Assembly: GCA_043782425.1 (NCBI GenBank)
Contig: JAYWAM010000023.1
Span: 1 to 7,483, forward strand
DNA: 7,483 nucleotides
Direction: 5' to 3'
Source: JAYWAM01 sp043782425
Lineage (GTDB): Bacteria; Pseudomonadota; Gammaproteobacteria; Burkholderiales; Usitatibacteraceae
Part shown: positions 1 to 7,169 of the stretch, one piece after another
Numbering within the stretch: the stretch's first letter is position 1
Layout of the letters: each line of letters starts with the position of its first letter
Notes under the pieces: generated by a model
Databases searched by the model: none
What the model was told of the DNA's origin: nothing
The model's input: the letters and a program-made list of their open reading frames with translations, nothing else
Made by a program: the position numbers and the translations under genes

Positions 1-1
1 C

Positions 2-499
2 TATGCTCAGCAACAATATGCGATCGACAATCCGCTCAAGTTTGCAGGGTATGGCAAAGACTGCTGGGGGATCACCGCGAGCGATGGCCCCGGCCCCGAC
101 ACCATCAAGGTGAGCGGCATTGAGCGGCAGTTCTTCGATTACCTGGGGCGCGGCGTACCGTACGGACCGGACGACGGCACCGTCGCGCCTTGGGTTGTGG
201 TGGCGTCGCTACCGTTCGCGCCGGAAATCGTGTTGCCGGCAATCGACTATCTGGTACATGAAGTCGACCTGAAAGCGGGCAATGCCTACGGTTTCAAGGC
301 AACGTTCAATCCGACCTACCCGGACAAGTACAGCAATCCCTACGGCTGGGTATCGCCGTGGCATTACGGCCTGAATCAAGGGCCGATTGTTTTGATGATC
401 GAGAACTACCGCACGGGCCTGTTGTGGCGAGTGATGCGAGATTGCGCTTATATCGTCAGCGGCTTGCGACGAGCGGGTTTCACGGGAGGTTGGCTGTGA
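2..499 (+). CDS. C-terminal part of a glycoamylase-like (PF10091-type) glycoside hydrolase; 5' end outside the window
   Basis: An open frame runs in from the left edge and ends at TGA 497-499, giving the last 165 residues. Segments I recognise from the 'glucoamylase family protein' domain (PF10091, COG5368-like) are NPLKFAGYGKDCWGITASDG near the start, then GPDDGTVAPW with ASLPFAPE, YGFKATFNPTY, and the closing run QGPIVLMIENYRTGLLWR...GLRRAGFTGGWL, which is a usual C-terminal end for this family. Whole members are around 450 residues, so roughly two thirds lie upstream; a signal peptide, if any, cannot be judged. The family name is old. As I recall, characterised relatives include beta-1,2-glucan hydrolases (GH144) and the related domain of cyclic beta-1,2-glucan synthase, so an alpha-glucan (starch or glycogen) substrate should not be assumed. 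The gene points the same way as the sugar-phosphate genes that follow 95 bp later and may be co-transcribed with them. Family assignment is firm; substrate is unknown. Confidence 0.88.
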   Translation, partial: YAQQQYAIDNPLKFAGYGKDCWGITASDGPGPDTIKVSGIERQFFDYLGRGVPYGPDDGTVAPWVVVASLPFAPEIVLPAIDYLVHEVDLKAGNAYGFKATFNPTYPDKYSNPYGWVSPWHYGLNQGPIVLMIENYRTGLLWRVMRDCAYIVSGLRRAGFTGGWL

Positions 500-525
500 A
501 GGCCTTAGTGCCCTGCGCATTGGCC

Positions 526-546
526 GGCTCCTCGCCTGAGGACGCC
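526..546 (+). other. Small hairpin in the gap between the hydrolase gene and tal
   Basis: In the 95-bp gap (500-594), TCCTC (529-533) pairs with GAGGA (538-542) around a 4-nt loop. The stem is extended by GGC (526-528) with GCC (544-546) past one bulged C. No T-run follows, so it is not a classical intrinsic terminator. It may be a processing or stability structure in a joint transcript, or chance. No convincing promoter for tal is visible in this gap. Confidence 0.25.
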
Positions 547-583
547 CACCAGAAAGAAAGCCAAAAGCCAGACGCCATTGACC

Positions 584-588
584 AAGGA
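584..588 (+). promoter_or_regulatory. Ribosome binding site of tal
   Basis: AAGGA lies 6 nt before ATG 595. It fixes the transaldolase start, since the same frame is open further upstream into the preceding gene (to at least position 358) and could otherwise be called too long. Confidence 0.8.
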
Positions 589-594
589 ACTACC

Positions 595-1734
595 ATGAAA
601 GAAAACCCTTTGCGCAAACTTCAGGCGCTCGGCCAATCCATCTGGCTGGATTACATCCGGTGCGATCTGATCAGTAGCGGCGAGCTGCGGCGTTTGATCG
701 AGGAGGACGGATTGCGCGGCATCACTTCGAATCCGTCTATCTTCGAAAAGTCGATCAGTGGCAGCCATTTTTACGACGATGATATCCGCACCCTGGCGCT
801 CGAGGGAAAGGATGTAATGGCAATCTACGCTGACCTCAGCCGGCAAGATGTGCAGCGCGCTGCCGACGAGTTCCGGCCTGTGTACCACGCAAGCGGCGGC
901 GCCGACGGATATGTCAGCCTGGAGGTCAACCCTCACCTCGCGCACAACACCAGCGGCACGCTGCAAGAAGCGCGTCAGTTGTGGGCTGCGCTGAAGCGGC
1001 CCAACGTCTTCATTAAAATTCCGGCCACAGTTGAAGGGCTGCCCGCCATCGGGCAGCTTATCAGCGAAGGGATCAATGTTAACGTGACATTGCTGTTTGG
1101 CTTGCCGCGTTACCGGCAGGTGGCGCAGGCTTACATCGCAGGTATGGAAGCGCGCGTAGCGCAAGGAAAATCCATAAAGACCGTGGCCTCGGTGGCGAGT
1201 TTCTTTGTGAGCCGCATTGACGCGCTGCTGGATCCGCTTATGGAAAAATCCATCGCGCAAAATGGCCATGAGGCGCATCTCGCGCGCAAGGCGCACGGGC
1301 AAGTCGCCATCGCCAGCGCGAAGATGGCCTATCAAATTTACCAGGAAATTTTTGGCGGTGCTCAGTTCAAGACGCTGGCTGCCCAGGGTGCTCATGTTCA
1401 GCGGCTACTCTGGGGCAGCACCAGTGTCAAAAACCCGGACTACAGCGACCTCAAATATGTCGAGGCGCTCATCGGAGCGGACACGGTCAACACGGTCCCG
1501 CTTGAAACCTTAGCCGCGTACCGCGATCACGGCGACCCGAAAGTCCGCATCGAAGAAGATGTCGAACAGGCCGGGCGGTTGCTGGCGCGACTGCCTGAGC
1601 TGGGTATCAATCTGGACGCAGTGACGCAACAGCTCGAGGACGAAGGCGTCGAAAAATTCACCAAACCGTTCGACAAACTGATGGCGGCGCTGCTGAAAAT
1701 GTCCCACTTGAATAAAGGGGCGATCATCTCGTGA
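595..1734 (+). CDS. tal: Transaldolase (long, about 380-residue type)
   Basis: Encodes 379 residues. Transaldolase (EC 2.2.1.2) moves a dihydroxyacetone unit between sugar phosphates (sedoheptulose-7-P + glyceraldehyde-3-P to and from erythrose-4-P + fructose-6-P) in the cytosolic non-oxidative pentose phosphate pathway. Family motifs appear in order: WLDYIR with the catalytic Asp at D19, TSNPSIFEK (N46), VSLEVNPHLA (E110), the Schiff-base lysine K141 in FIKIPAT, NVTLLFGLPRY (T165), FFVSRIDALLD (phosphate-binding Arg candidate R207), and LWGSTSVKNPDYSD. The length and the STSVKNP variant fit the long bacterial/actinobacterial-like subfamily rather than the roughly 317-residue E. coli TalB type. 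ATG 595 is chosen because AAGGA precedes it and because KENPLRKLQALGQSIWLDYI is the normal N-terminus; the in-frame upstream extension overlaps the previous gene and is not homologous-looking. One small oddity is Cys23 where the family usually reads IRR. The phosphoketolase gene follows after a 27-bp gap. Confidence 0.96.
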   Translation: MKENPLRKLQALGQSIWLDYIRCDLISSGELRRLIEEDGLRGITSNPSIFEKSISGSHFYDDDIRTLALEGKDVMAIYADLSRQDVQRAADEFRPVYHASGGADGYVSLEVNPHLAHNTSGTLQEARQLWAALKRPNVFIKIPATVEGLPAIGQLISEGINVNVTLLFGLPRYRQVAQAYIAGMEARVAQGKSIKTVASVASFFVSRIDALLDPLMEKSIAQNGHEAHLARKAHGQVAIASAKMAYQIYQEIFGGAQFKTLAAQGAHVQRLLWGSTSVKNPDYSDLKYVEALIGADTVNTVPLETLAAYRDHGDPKVRIEEDVEQAGRLLARLPELGINLDAVTQQLEDEGVEKFTKPFDKLMAALLKMSHLNKGAIIS

Positions 1735-1748
1735 ACATTGGAATGGAA

Positions 1749-1753
1749 AAGGA
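1749..1753 (+). promoter_or_regulatory. Ribosome binding site that decides the phosphoketolase start
   Basis: AAGGA at 1749-1753 is only 2 nt from ATG 1756 but 8 nt from ATG 1762, so 1762 is the better-spaced start. A TTG at 1738 in the same frame lies upstream of this site and is unlikely to be used. Confidence 0.6.
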
Positions 1754-1761
1754 ACATGGTC

Positions 1762-4179
1762 ATGAAGACGAAAAAGCCTAAGCCCACGGACCAACCGCTG
1801 TCGCCTGAACTTCTGCGCAAGATGAACGCCTATTGGCGCGCCGCCAACTACTTGTCGGTCGGCCAGATTTATCTGTACGACAATCCGCTGCTCAAAAAAA
1901 CCTTGACGCTGGAACATGTGAAACCGCGCCTGTTAGGCCATTGGGGCACCACACCCGGTTTGAATTTCATCTACGTGCATCTTAACCGCATCATCAGGCA
2001 ATATGACTTGAATATGCTTTATGTCACCGGGCCGGGACACGGTGGGCCGGGGATAGTGGCCAACACTTATCTGGAAGGAAGCTACAGCGAATTTTATCCG
2101 CACATTTCACAGAACGAGCAGGGTATGAAAAAGCTGTTCACGCAGTTTTCCTTTCCCGGCGGTATCCCCAGCCATGTGGCGGCGGAAACGCCCGGTTCGA
2201 TCAACGAGGGCGGTGAGCTCGGTTATTCGCTGATGCACGCCTACGGCGCGGCGTTCGATAACCCCGATCTGCTGGTCGCATGCGTGGTGGGCGATGGCGA
2301 AGCCGAGACCGGCGCGCTGGCTGCCAGTTGGCACTCGAACAAATTTCTCAATCCAGCACACGACGGTGCGGTTCTGCCTATTCTGCATTTGAACGGCTAC
2401 AAGATCGCCAGCCCGACCATCCTGGCGAGAATCAGCCACGAGGAACTGGAAGCTTTGTTCCACGGCTATGGCTATAAGCCCTATTTCGTTGAAGGTGACG
2501 ACCCGGAAAAAGTTCACCCACTCATGGCCGCGGCGCTCGATCAGATCGTCGCGGAAATTCACCACATCCAATCCGAGGCGCGCAGCAAAGGTTTCAAGCA
2601 GCGCCCTCTCTGGCCCATGATTATTCTGCGCACGCCCAAAGGCTGGACCGGGCCCAAAGAAGTCGATGGGCTGAAGACTGAAGGTTCGTGGCGCTCACAC
2701 CAAGTGCCATTAACGAACCTGGCCGGAAATCCCGCGCATCTGAAGACCTTGGAAAAATGGATGCAGAGTTACCGGCCCGAGGAATTATTCGATGAGGCAG
2801 GCAAGCTCCTCCCGGAACTCGCTGAGCTGGCGCCGAAAGGTAAGCGCCGCATGGGCGCGAACCCGCATGCCAACGGCGGTGCGTTGCTACGCGATTTGAA
2901 CCTGCCCGATTTCCGCGATTATGCAATCAAAGTCCCGAGCCCCGGTTCGGTGACCGCCGAGGCCACCCGCGTTACCGGCAGCTTCTTGCGTGATGTGATG
3001 AAACAGAACCTGACGACACGTAACTTCCGCGTCTTCGGCCCGGATGAAACCGCATCGAATCGTTTAGCAAATTTATTTGAAGTCACCGACCGTACTTTCA
3101 TGGGTGAGATTCAAGAGAGTGATGTGCAACTTGCGCCTGACGGTCGCGTAATGGAAGTCTTGAGTGAACATCTTTGCCAAGGCTGGCTGGAAGGCTACCT
3201 GCTCACCGGCCGCCACGGATTGTTCTCCTGTTACGAAGCTTTCATTCACGTCATCGATTCCATGTTTAATCAGCACGCCAAGTGGCTCAAGGTCTCGCGC
3301 GCGATTCCCTGGCGGCGACCCATCGCATCCTTGACCTATCTACTGACGTCGCATGTGTGGCAACAGGATCACAATGGTTTCAGTCATCAAGACCCCGGCT
3401 TTATCGACCATGTAGTGAACAAAAAAGCCGACGTCATTCGCGTTTATCTGCCCCCGGACGCCAACACCCTGCTCTCGGTGGTCGATCACTGTTTGCGCAG
3501 CCGCCATTACGTCAATGTCATCGTCGCTGGTAAGCAGCCTGCGTTGCAATGGCTGGATAGGGATGCCGCCATCGAACATTGCAGCGCCGGGCTGGGCATT
3601 TGGAAATGGGCGAGTAACGACGGAGGCGACGAACCCGATGTGGTGATGGCCTGCGCGGGCGATGTGCCGACGCTGGAGACACTGGCGGCGGTGGACCTAC
3701 TGCGACAGCATTTGCCGGAACTCAAAATACGCGTCATCAATGTGGTGGACTTGATGGCGTTGCAGCCGCAGAGTGAGCATCCCCACGGTTTCAGTGACAA
3801 CGATTTCGACGTTTTATTCACCCAGGACAAACCCATTGTCTTCGCCTACCATGGCTATCCCTCGTTGATCCATCAACTGACTTATCGGCGCACCAACCAC
3901 GCTAATCTGCACGTGCGCGGCTATAAAGAAGAAGGCACAACGACCACGCCTTTCGACATGGTGGTGCTGAATGATATAGACCGCTTCCACCTGGCTAAAG
4001 ACGTGATTGATCGGGTGCCGAGTTTGGGTTCGCGCGCCGCGCACTTATCCCAAGTCATCCGCGATAAGCTCATCGAACACGCGCAATACATACGACAACA
4101 CGGTGAGGACATGCCGGAGATCCGCGAGTGGAAATGGGGTGCTAACAAAAAAGGAAAGATAGGTCGCCGCGACGCATAG
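1762..4179 (+). CDS. xfp: Phosphoketolase (xylulose-5-P / fructose-6-P)
   Basis: Encodes 805 residues from ATG 1762 (807 from ATG 1756), the usual length for the family. Phosphoketolase (EC 4.1.2.9, often also 4.1.2.22) is a cytosolic thiamine-diphosphate enzyme that splits xylulose-5-P, and in many members fructose-6-P, with phosphate to give acetyl-phosphate plus glyceraldehyde-3-P or erythrose-4-P. Visible landmarks are GHWGTTPG (H60), TGPGHGGPG (H93), PSHVAAETPGS (H138), the family signature EGGELGY at 149-155, the thiamine-diphosphate/Mg motif GDGEAETG at 177-184 closing with N211 in NGYKI, SWRSHQVP (H313), FGPDETASNRL, the LTGRHGLFSCYEAF stretch with the cofactor-activating Glu at about E492, and TSHVWQQDHNGFSHQDPG (H537, H542). 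The protein ends in a short Lys/Arg-rich tail (KKGKIGRRDA) after the common EWKW ending. Sequence alone does not settle substrate preference. The neighbours tal, fba and pgm all handle fructose-6-P or its products, which favours a dual or F6P-active enzyme (inference). Confidence 0.97.
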   Translation: MKTKKPKPTDQPLSPELLRKMNAYWRAANYLSVGQIYLYDNPLLKKTLTLEHVKPRLLGHWGTTPGLNFIYVHLNRIIRQYDLNMLYVTGPGHGGPGIVANTYLEGSYSEFYPHISQNEQGMKKLFTQFSFPGGIPSHVAAETPGSINEGGELGYSLMHAYGAAFDNPDLLVACVVGDGEAETGALAASWHSNKFLNPAHDGAVLPILHLNGYKIASPTILARISHEELEALFHGYGYKPYFVEGDDPEKVHPLMAAALDQIVAEIHHIQSEARSKGFKQRPLWPMIILRTPKGWTGPKEVDGLKTEGSWRSHQVPLTNLAGNPAHLKTLEKWMQSYRPEELFDEAGKLLPELAELAPKGKRRMGANPHANGGALLRDLNLPDFRDYAIKVPSPGSVTAEATRVTGSFLRDVMKQNLTTRNFRVFGPDETASNRLANLFEVTDRTFMGEIQESDVQLAPDGRVMEVLSEHLCQGWLEGYLLTGRHGLFSCYEAFIHVIDSMFNQHAKWLKVSRAIPWRRPIASLTYLLTSHVWQQDHNGFSHQDPGFIDHVVNKKADVIRVYLPPDANTLLSVVDHCLRSRHYVNVIVAGKQPALQWLDRDAAIEHCSAGLGIWKWASNDGGDEPDVVMACAGDVPTLETLAAVDLLRQHLPELKIRVINVVDLMALQPQSEHPHGFSDNDFDVLFTQDKPIVFAYHGYPSLIHQLTYRRTNHANLHVRGYKEEGTTTTPFDMVVLNDIDRFHLAKDVIDRVPSLGSRAAHLSQVIRDKLIEHAQYIRQHGEDMPEIREWKWGANKKGKIGRRDA

Positions 4180-4212
4180 CGCCGCGATTCAACTATTGGA
4201 TCGGTAATAACT

Positions 4213-4220
4213 GAGGGAGG
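4213..4220 (+). promoter_or_regulatory. Strong ribosome binding site of the aldolase gene
   Basis: GAGGGAGG ends 4 nt before ATG 4225. It is among the more purine-rich Shine-Dalgarno sites in the window, in a 45-bp gap after the phosphoketolase stop. That gap shows no terminator, which supports read-through from xfp. Confidence 0.75.
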
Positions 4221-4224
4221 TTCT

Positions 4225-5250
4225 ATGTCGACTTTCACTAAAGAATTGGCAAAAACGGTAACCGAGCTAACGGCGTCGGGTAAAGGAATTCTCGCGGCCG
4301 ATGAGAGCGCGGGCACCATTGAAAAGCGCTTCAAGGCGGTGGACGTAGTGAGCACGGAGGAAGCCCGGCGCGATTATCGCGAACTGTTATTTTCCACACC
4401 GGGCCTCAGCAATTTTATTAGCGGCGTCATTTTGTTCGAGGAGACCCTCAAACAGAAAAGTGCCGCAGGCGTGGCTTTGCCGGAGTTACTGAAAACGCAG
4501 GGCATCGTGCCCGGCATCAAGGTAGATAAAGGCACGCTGCTGCTGCCTGAATTTCCCGGTGAGACCGTGACGCAGGGCTTGGACGGTCTGGCGCTGCGGC
4601 TGGACGAATATAAACAATTGGGTGCGCGTTTTGCCAAATGGCGCGCGGTGATTAATATCGGCGCGGGCCTCCCCACGCCGCAGGCGATCGCCGGCAATGC
4701 GCAGGCGCTGGCGCGCTACGCGGCCATTTGCCAGGAACAAGGGTTGGTGCCGATCGTCGAGCCCGAGGTATTGATGGACGGCGATCACACACTGGCGACG
4801 TCCGCGCACGTCACGGAGCAAGTCTTGCACGCGGTATTTCATGCGTTGCATCAACAGCGCGTGGCGCTGGAGTACATGATTTTGAAACCCAATATGGTCG
4901 AGCCTGGCCGCGCCTGCCCGCAGCCCGCCACGCCGCAACTGGTGGCGCAAGCAACGCTGATTTGTTTGCGGCGCACAGTGCCGGCAGCGATGCCCGGGAT
5001 CAACTTTCTTTCCGGCGGCCAGAGCGAAACAACCGCCACCGCCAACCTGAATGCCTTGAACGCCACGGCTGAGAAGCAGCCGTGGGTCTTGAGCTTTTCG
5101 TACGGGCGCGCATTGCAGGCATCCGTGCTCCAGGCTTGGCGTGGCGACGCCGCGAAAAAGTCGGTTGCACAGCAAGCGCTATTGAAGCGCGCGCGTTTAA
5201 ATAGCGCGGCGGTGCAGGGCAAATACACCGCCGCGATGGAGAACGAATGA
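4225..5250 (+). CDS. Class I fructose-bisphosphate aldolase
   Basis: Encodes 341 residues. Aldolase (EC 4.1.2.13) reversibly joins dihydroxyacetone-P and glyceraldehyde-3-P to fructose-1,6-bisphosphate; many also make sedoheptulose-1,7-bisphosphate with erythrose-4-P. The class I (lysine Schiff base, metal-independent, PF00274) type is clear from GKGILAADESAGTIEKRF (D26), GIKVDKG (K99), ARFAKWRAVI (K138), VPIVEPEVLMDGDH (E179, E181), LEYMILKPNMV (Schiff-base lysine K221), FLSGGQSETTATANLNALN, and PWVLSFSYGRALQ. The active-site stretch reads E-Y-M-I-L-K-P where the classical animal/plant signature has E-G, a bacterial-type variant. The chain ends ...KYTAAMENE and lacks the C-terminal tyrosine of the animal enzymes; the length is normal for bacterial members. 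It follows xfp by 45 bp, and its TGA overlaps the pgm start. The symbols fbaB and fda are used inconsistently for this type, so none is assigned. Confidence 0.96.
   Translation: MSTFTKELAKTVTELTASGKGILAADESAGTIEKRFKAVDVVSTEEARRDYRELLFSTPGLSNFISGVILFEETLKQKSAAGVALPELLKTQGIVPGIKVDKGTLLLPEFPGETVTQGLDGLALRLDEYKQLGARFAKWRAVINIGAGLPTPQAIAGNAQALARYAAICQEQGLVPIVEPEVLMDGDHTLATSAHVTEQVLHAVFHALHQQRVALEYMILKPNMVEPGRACPQPATPQLVAQATLICLRRTVPAAMPGINFLSGGQSETTATANLNALNATAEKQPWVLSFSYGRALQASVLQAWRGDAAKKSVAQQALLKRARLNSAAVQGKYTAAMENE
5238..5242 (+). promoter_or_regulatory. Ribosome binding site of pgm inside the end of the aldolase gene
   Basis: GGAGA sits 4 nt before ATG 5247 and lies within the last aldolase codons. 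With the ATGA stop/start overlap at 5247-5250 it points to translational coupling of the two genes. Confidence 0.6.
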
Positions 5251-6893
5251 GAGTAAGCCCTCTGGCAGGGAAACCTGCACCCACGGCGCTGTTGGTCAAC
5301 GTCGCCAAACTGGTGACGGCCTACTATACCGACGTGCCCGATCTGTCGGTGGTTGAGCAAAGAATCAGCTTCGGCACCTCCGGGCATCGTGGTTCGGCTT
5401 TTTCTCGTAGCTTCAACGAATGGCATGTGCTTGCCATCACCCAGGCCATCTGCCAATACCGTAAACAACACGGCATAGCTGGCCCGCTGTTCCTCGGCAT
5501 CGACACCCACGCGCTTTCGCAACCGGCCCTGGTCAGCGCGGTGGAAGTGCTCGCGGCCAACGGCGTGGACGTCATGCTTGCCGAGAACGACGACTACACG
5601 CCCACTCCTGCGATTTCTCACGCAATACTCGAATACAACCGCGGCCGCGATAAAGGACTGGCGGACGGCATTGTCATCACGCCGTCGCACAACCCGCCTG
5701 ACTATGGCGGCTTCAAATACAACCCGCCCAACGGCGGGCCGGCGGATACCAGCGTCACCGGCTGGATCGAAGCCAAGGCCAACGCGTTTCTGAAAGACCG
5801 CCTCCAGGGCGTGAAAAGAATACCTTTCGAAAAGGCGCTGCGCGCTGCCACCACGCACCGCCACGACTACCTCAACGCGTACGTCAGCGATCTTAGCAAT
5901 GTGATCGATATGGATGTGATTCGCGCTGCCAAAATCTGCATGGGCGTCGATCCGCTCGGCGGCGCCGGGGTGCACTACTGGGCCGCGATTGCCGAGCGCT
6001 ATGGCCTGAACCTCACAGTCGTTAACGACGACGTCGACCCGGCATTTCGTTTCATGTCTGTTGACTGGGATGGCCGTATTCGCATGGACCCATCCTCGTC
6101 CTATGCCATGCAGAATTTGGTCGGCCAGAAGGATCGCTTCGACATCGCCTTTGCCTGCGATCCTGACCACGACCGCCACGGCATCGTTACACGCAGCGCG
6201 GGATTGCTTCCTGCGAATCACTATCTTGCGGTTGCTATCCACTATCTGTTTCAACATCGACCGCAATGGAGCAAGGATGCGGCGGTTGGCAAAACAGTAG
6301 TGAGCAGCCAGATGATCGACCGAGTGACGGCGAAGCTAGGCAGAAAATTGTACGAGACGCCGGTCGGCTTCAAGTGGTTCGTTAACGGTTTGCTCGACAG
6401 CACACTCGGCTTCGGCGGCGAAGAGAGCGCGGGCGCATCCTTCCTGCGGCGTGACGGCAGCGTTTGGACAACGGATAAGGATGGCATCGTCCCGGCCTTG
6501 CTTTCCGCCGAAATCACGGCGCGCATGGGCTGCGATCCGGGTGAGATCTACCGCGAACTCACGCGCGAATTTGGCGAGTCTAGCTATGATCGCATTGAGG
6601 CGCCCGCGACCTTAGCGCAAAAAAACCGGCTGGCTAAGCTCTCGCCTGAACAGGTTCGATCAACTGAATTGGCAGGCGAAAAAATTCAGCGCATCCTTAC
6701 CCATGCGCCGGGCAACGGCGCGCCCATCGGCGGATTGAAGGTGATTGCTGAAAGTGGCTGGTTTGCCGCGCGGCCATCCGGTACTGAAAATCTTTATAAG
6801 GTTTATGTGGAGAGCTTTCGCAATCAAGACCACCTAGGCCGCATCGCGCAAGAGGCGCAAGCCATCGTGCATGATGCTATTGATGCGGAGTAG
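5247..6893 (+). CDS. pgm: Phosphoglucomutase, alpha-D-glucose phosphate-specific
   Basis: Encodes 548 residues, matching the roughly 546 of E. coli Pgm. It interconverts glucose-1-P and glucose-6-P (EC 5.4.2.2) in the cytosol, linking glycogen and nucleotide-sugar metabolism to central carbon flow. Domains of the alpha-D-phosphohexomutase superfamily run in order. The N-terminal part has FGTSGHRGS (42-50) and the active-site phosphoserine loop VITPSHNPP with S147 and H148, followed by GGFKYNPPNGGPADT. The metal-binding loop is CDPDHDRHG, with D305, D307 and D309. The sugar-binding motif GEESAG is at 391-396. The C-terminal phosphate-binding loop is ARPSGTENLYK at about 508-518. The start at ATG 5247 gives MRVSPLAGKPAPT, which matches the PLAGKPA opening typical of this family, and it overlaps the aldolase stop by 4 nt. 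It is the last gene of the apparent operon; the nearest terminator candidate lies about 90 nt downstream. All key residues are present, so an active enzyme is expected. Confidence 0.97.
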   Translation: MRVSPLAGKPAPTALLVNVAKLVTAYYTDVPDLSVVEQRISFGTSGHRGSAFSRSFNEWHVLAITQAICQYRKQHGIAGPLFLGIDTHALSQPALVSAVEVLAANGVDVMLAENDDYTPTPAISHAILEYNRGRDKGLADGIVITPSHNPPDYGGFKYNPPNGGPADTSVTGWIEAKANAFLKDRLQGVKRIPFEKALRAATTHRHDYLNAYVSDLSNVIDMDVIRAAKICMGVDPLGGAGVHYWAAIAERYGLNLTVVNDDVDPAFRFMSVDWDGRIRMDPSSSYAMQNLVGQKDRFDIAFACDPDHDRHGIVTRSAGLLPANHYLAVAIHYLFQHRPQWSKDAAVGKTVVSSQMIDRVTAKLGRKLYETPVGFKWFVNGLLDSTLGFGGEESAGASFLRRDGSVWTTDKDGIVPALLSAEITARMGCDPGEIYRELTREFGESSYDRIEAPATLAQKNRLAKLSPEQVRSTELAGEKIQRILTHAPGNGAPIGGLKVIAESGWFAARPSGTENLYKVYVESFRNQDHLGRIAQEAQAIVHDAIDAE

Positions 6894-6980
6894 AGCGCCA
6901 ACTCGCCGTTAAAGAACTGCAAGCGCAAGGCAGTTAAAGGTCGGCTCTGTTCGATAGCGTACGGACGGTGAAAGAGTTTG

Positions 6981-7007
6981 TGGCTTAAAAGGTAATTTTG
7001 CCATTTT
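6981..7007 (+). terminator. Possible weak rho-independent terminator after pgm
   Basis: TGGC (6981-6984) and AAAA (6987-6990) pair with TTTT (6996-6999) and GCCA (7000-7003) around a GGTAA loop, with a 2-nt bulge, and TTTT follows directly. The stem is short and half AT, so it would be weak. It lies about 88 nt after the pgm stop, in a suitable place to end the operon. Confidence 0.3.
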
Positions 7008-7069
7008 GAATTTATTCCATTTCTCAACCATTAGCGCATTAATATTGACAGATCGAAATCGCAAATATT

Positions 7070-7100
7070 CGTCGTCCCAGCGGAGGCTGGGACCCAGTCC
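7070..7100 (+). repeat. REP-like palindromic unit, left copy
   Basis: A 31-bp unit containing the perfect hairpin GTCCCAGC (7074-7081), loop GGAG, GCTGGGAC (7086-7093), followed by a CCAGTCC tail. It is the reverse complement of 7139-7169 with one mismatch, in the loop. GC-rich hairpin plus short conserved tail is the form of REP units. Confidence 0.75.
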
Positions 7101-7138
7101 CATAACATCACTTTGAAGCAATAATCAGATGGTGTAGC

Positions 7139-7169
7139 GGACTGGGTCCCAGCCTTCGCTGGGACGACG
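7139..7169 (-). repeat. REP-like palindromic unit, right (inverted) copy
   Basis: Inverted copy of the left unit, with stem GTCCCAGC (7146-7153), loop CTTC and GCTGGGAC (7158-7165). The 38-bp spacer 7101-7138 between the copies is unrelated sequence. The pair can fold either as two small hairpins or as one long 31-bp stem, the arrangement called a BIME. Confidence 0.75.

Noticed and set aside
358..594. Upstream in-frame extension of transaldolase
   Set aside because: It overlaps the conserved C-terminus of the hydrolase in another frame. The ATG at 595 has a good ribosome binding site and the normal family N-terminus.
505..1395. Minus-strand open frame of 296 codons opposite tal
   Set aside because: It is fully antisense to the well-supported transaldolase, with no recognisable domain.
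1738..1761. TTG 1738 or ATG 1756 as the phosphoketolase start
   Set aside because: TTG precedes the only good ribosome binding site, and ATG 1756 is 2 nt from it. ATG 1762 is better spaced, though 1756 would add only two residues.
4851..6266. Long open frame on the minus strand (471 codons) across the aldolase and pgm genes
   Set aside because: It lies opposite two unmistakable enzymes, has a low-complexity Arg/Val/His-rich translation and no family motif. It is a shadow of GC-rich codon use.
6893..6985. Short same-frame peptide stretches after pgm, ending QAQGS, stop, then RSALFDSVRTVKEFVA, stop
   Set aside because: They look faintly protein-like and could be a decayed gene, but they are too short, are interrupted by a stop and match no family I recognise.
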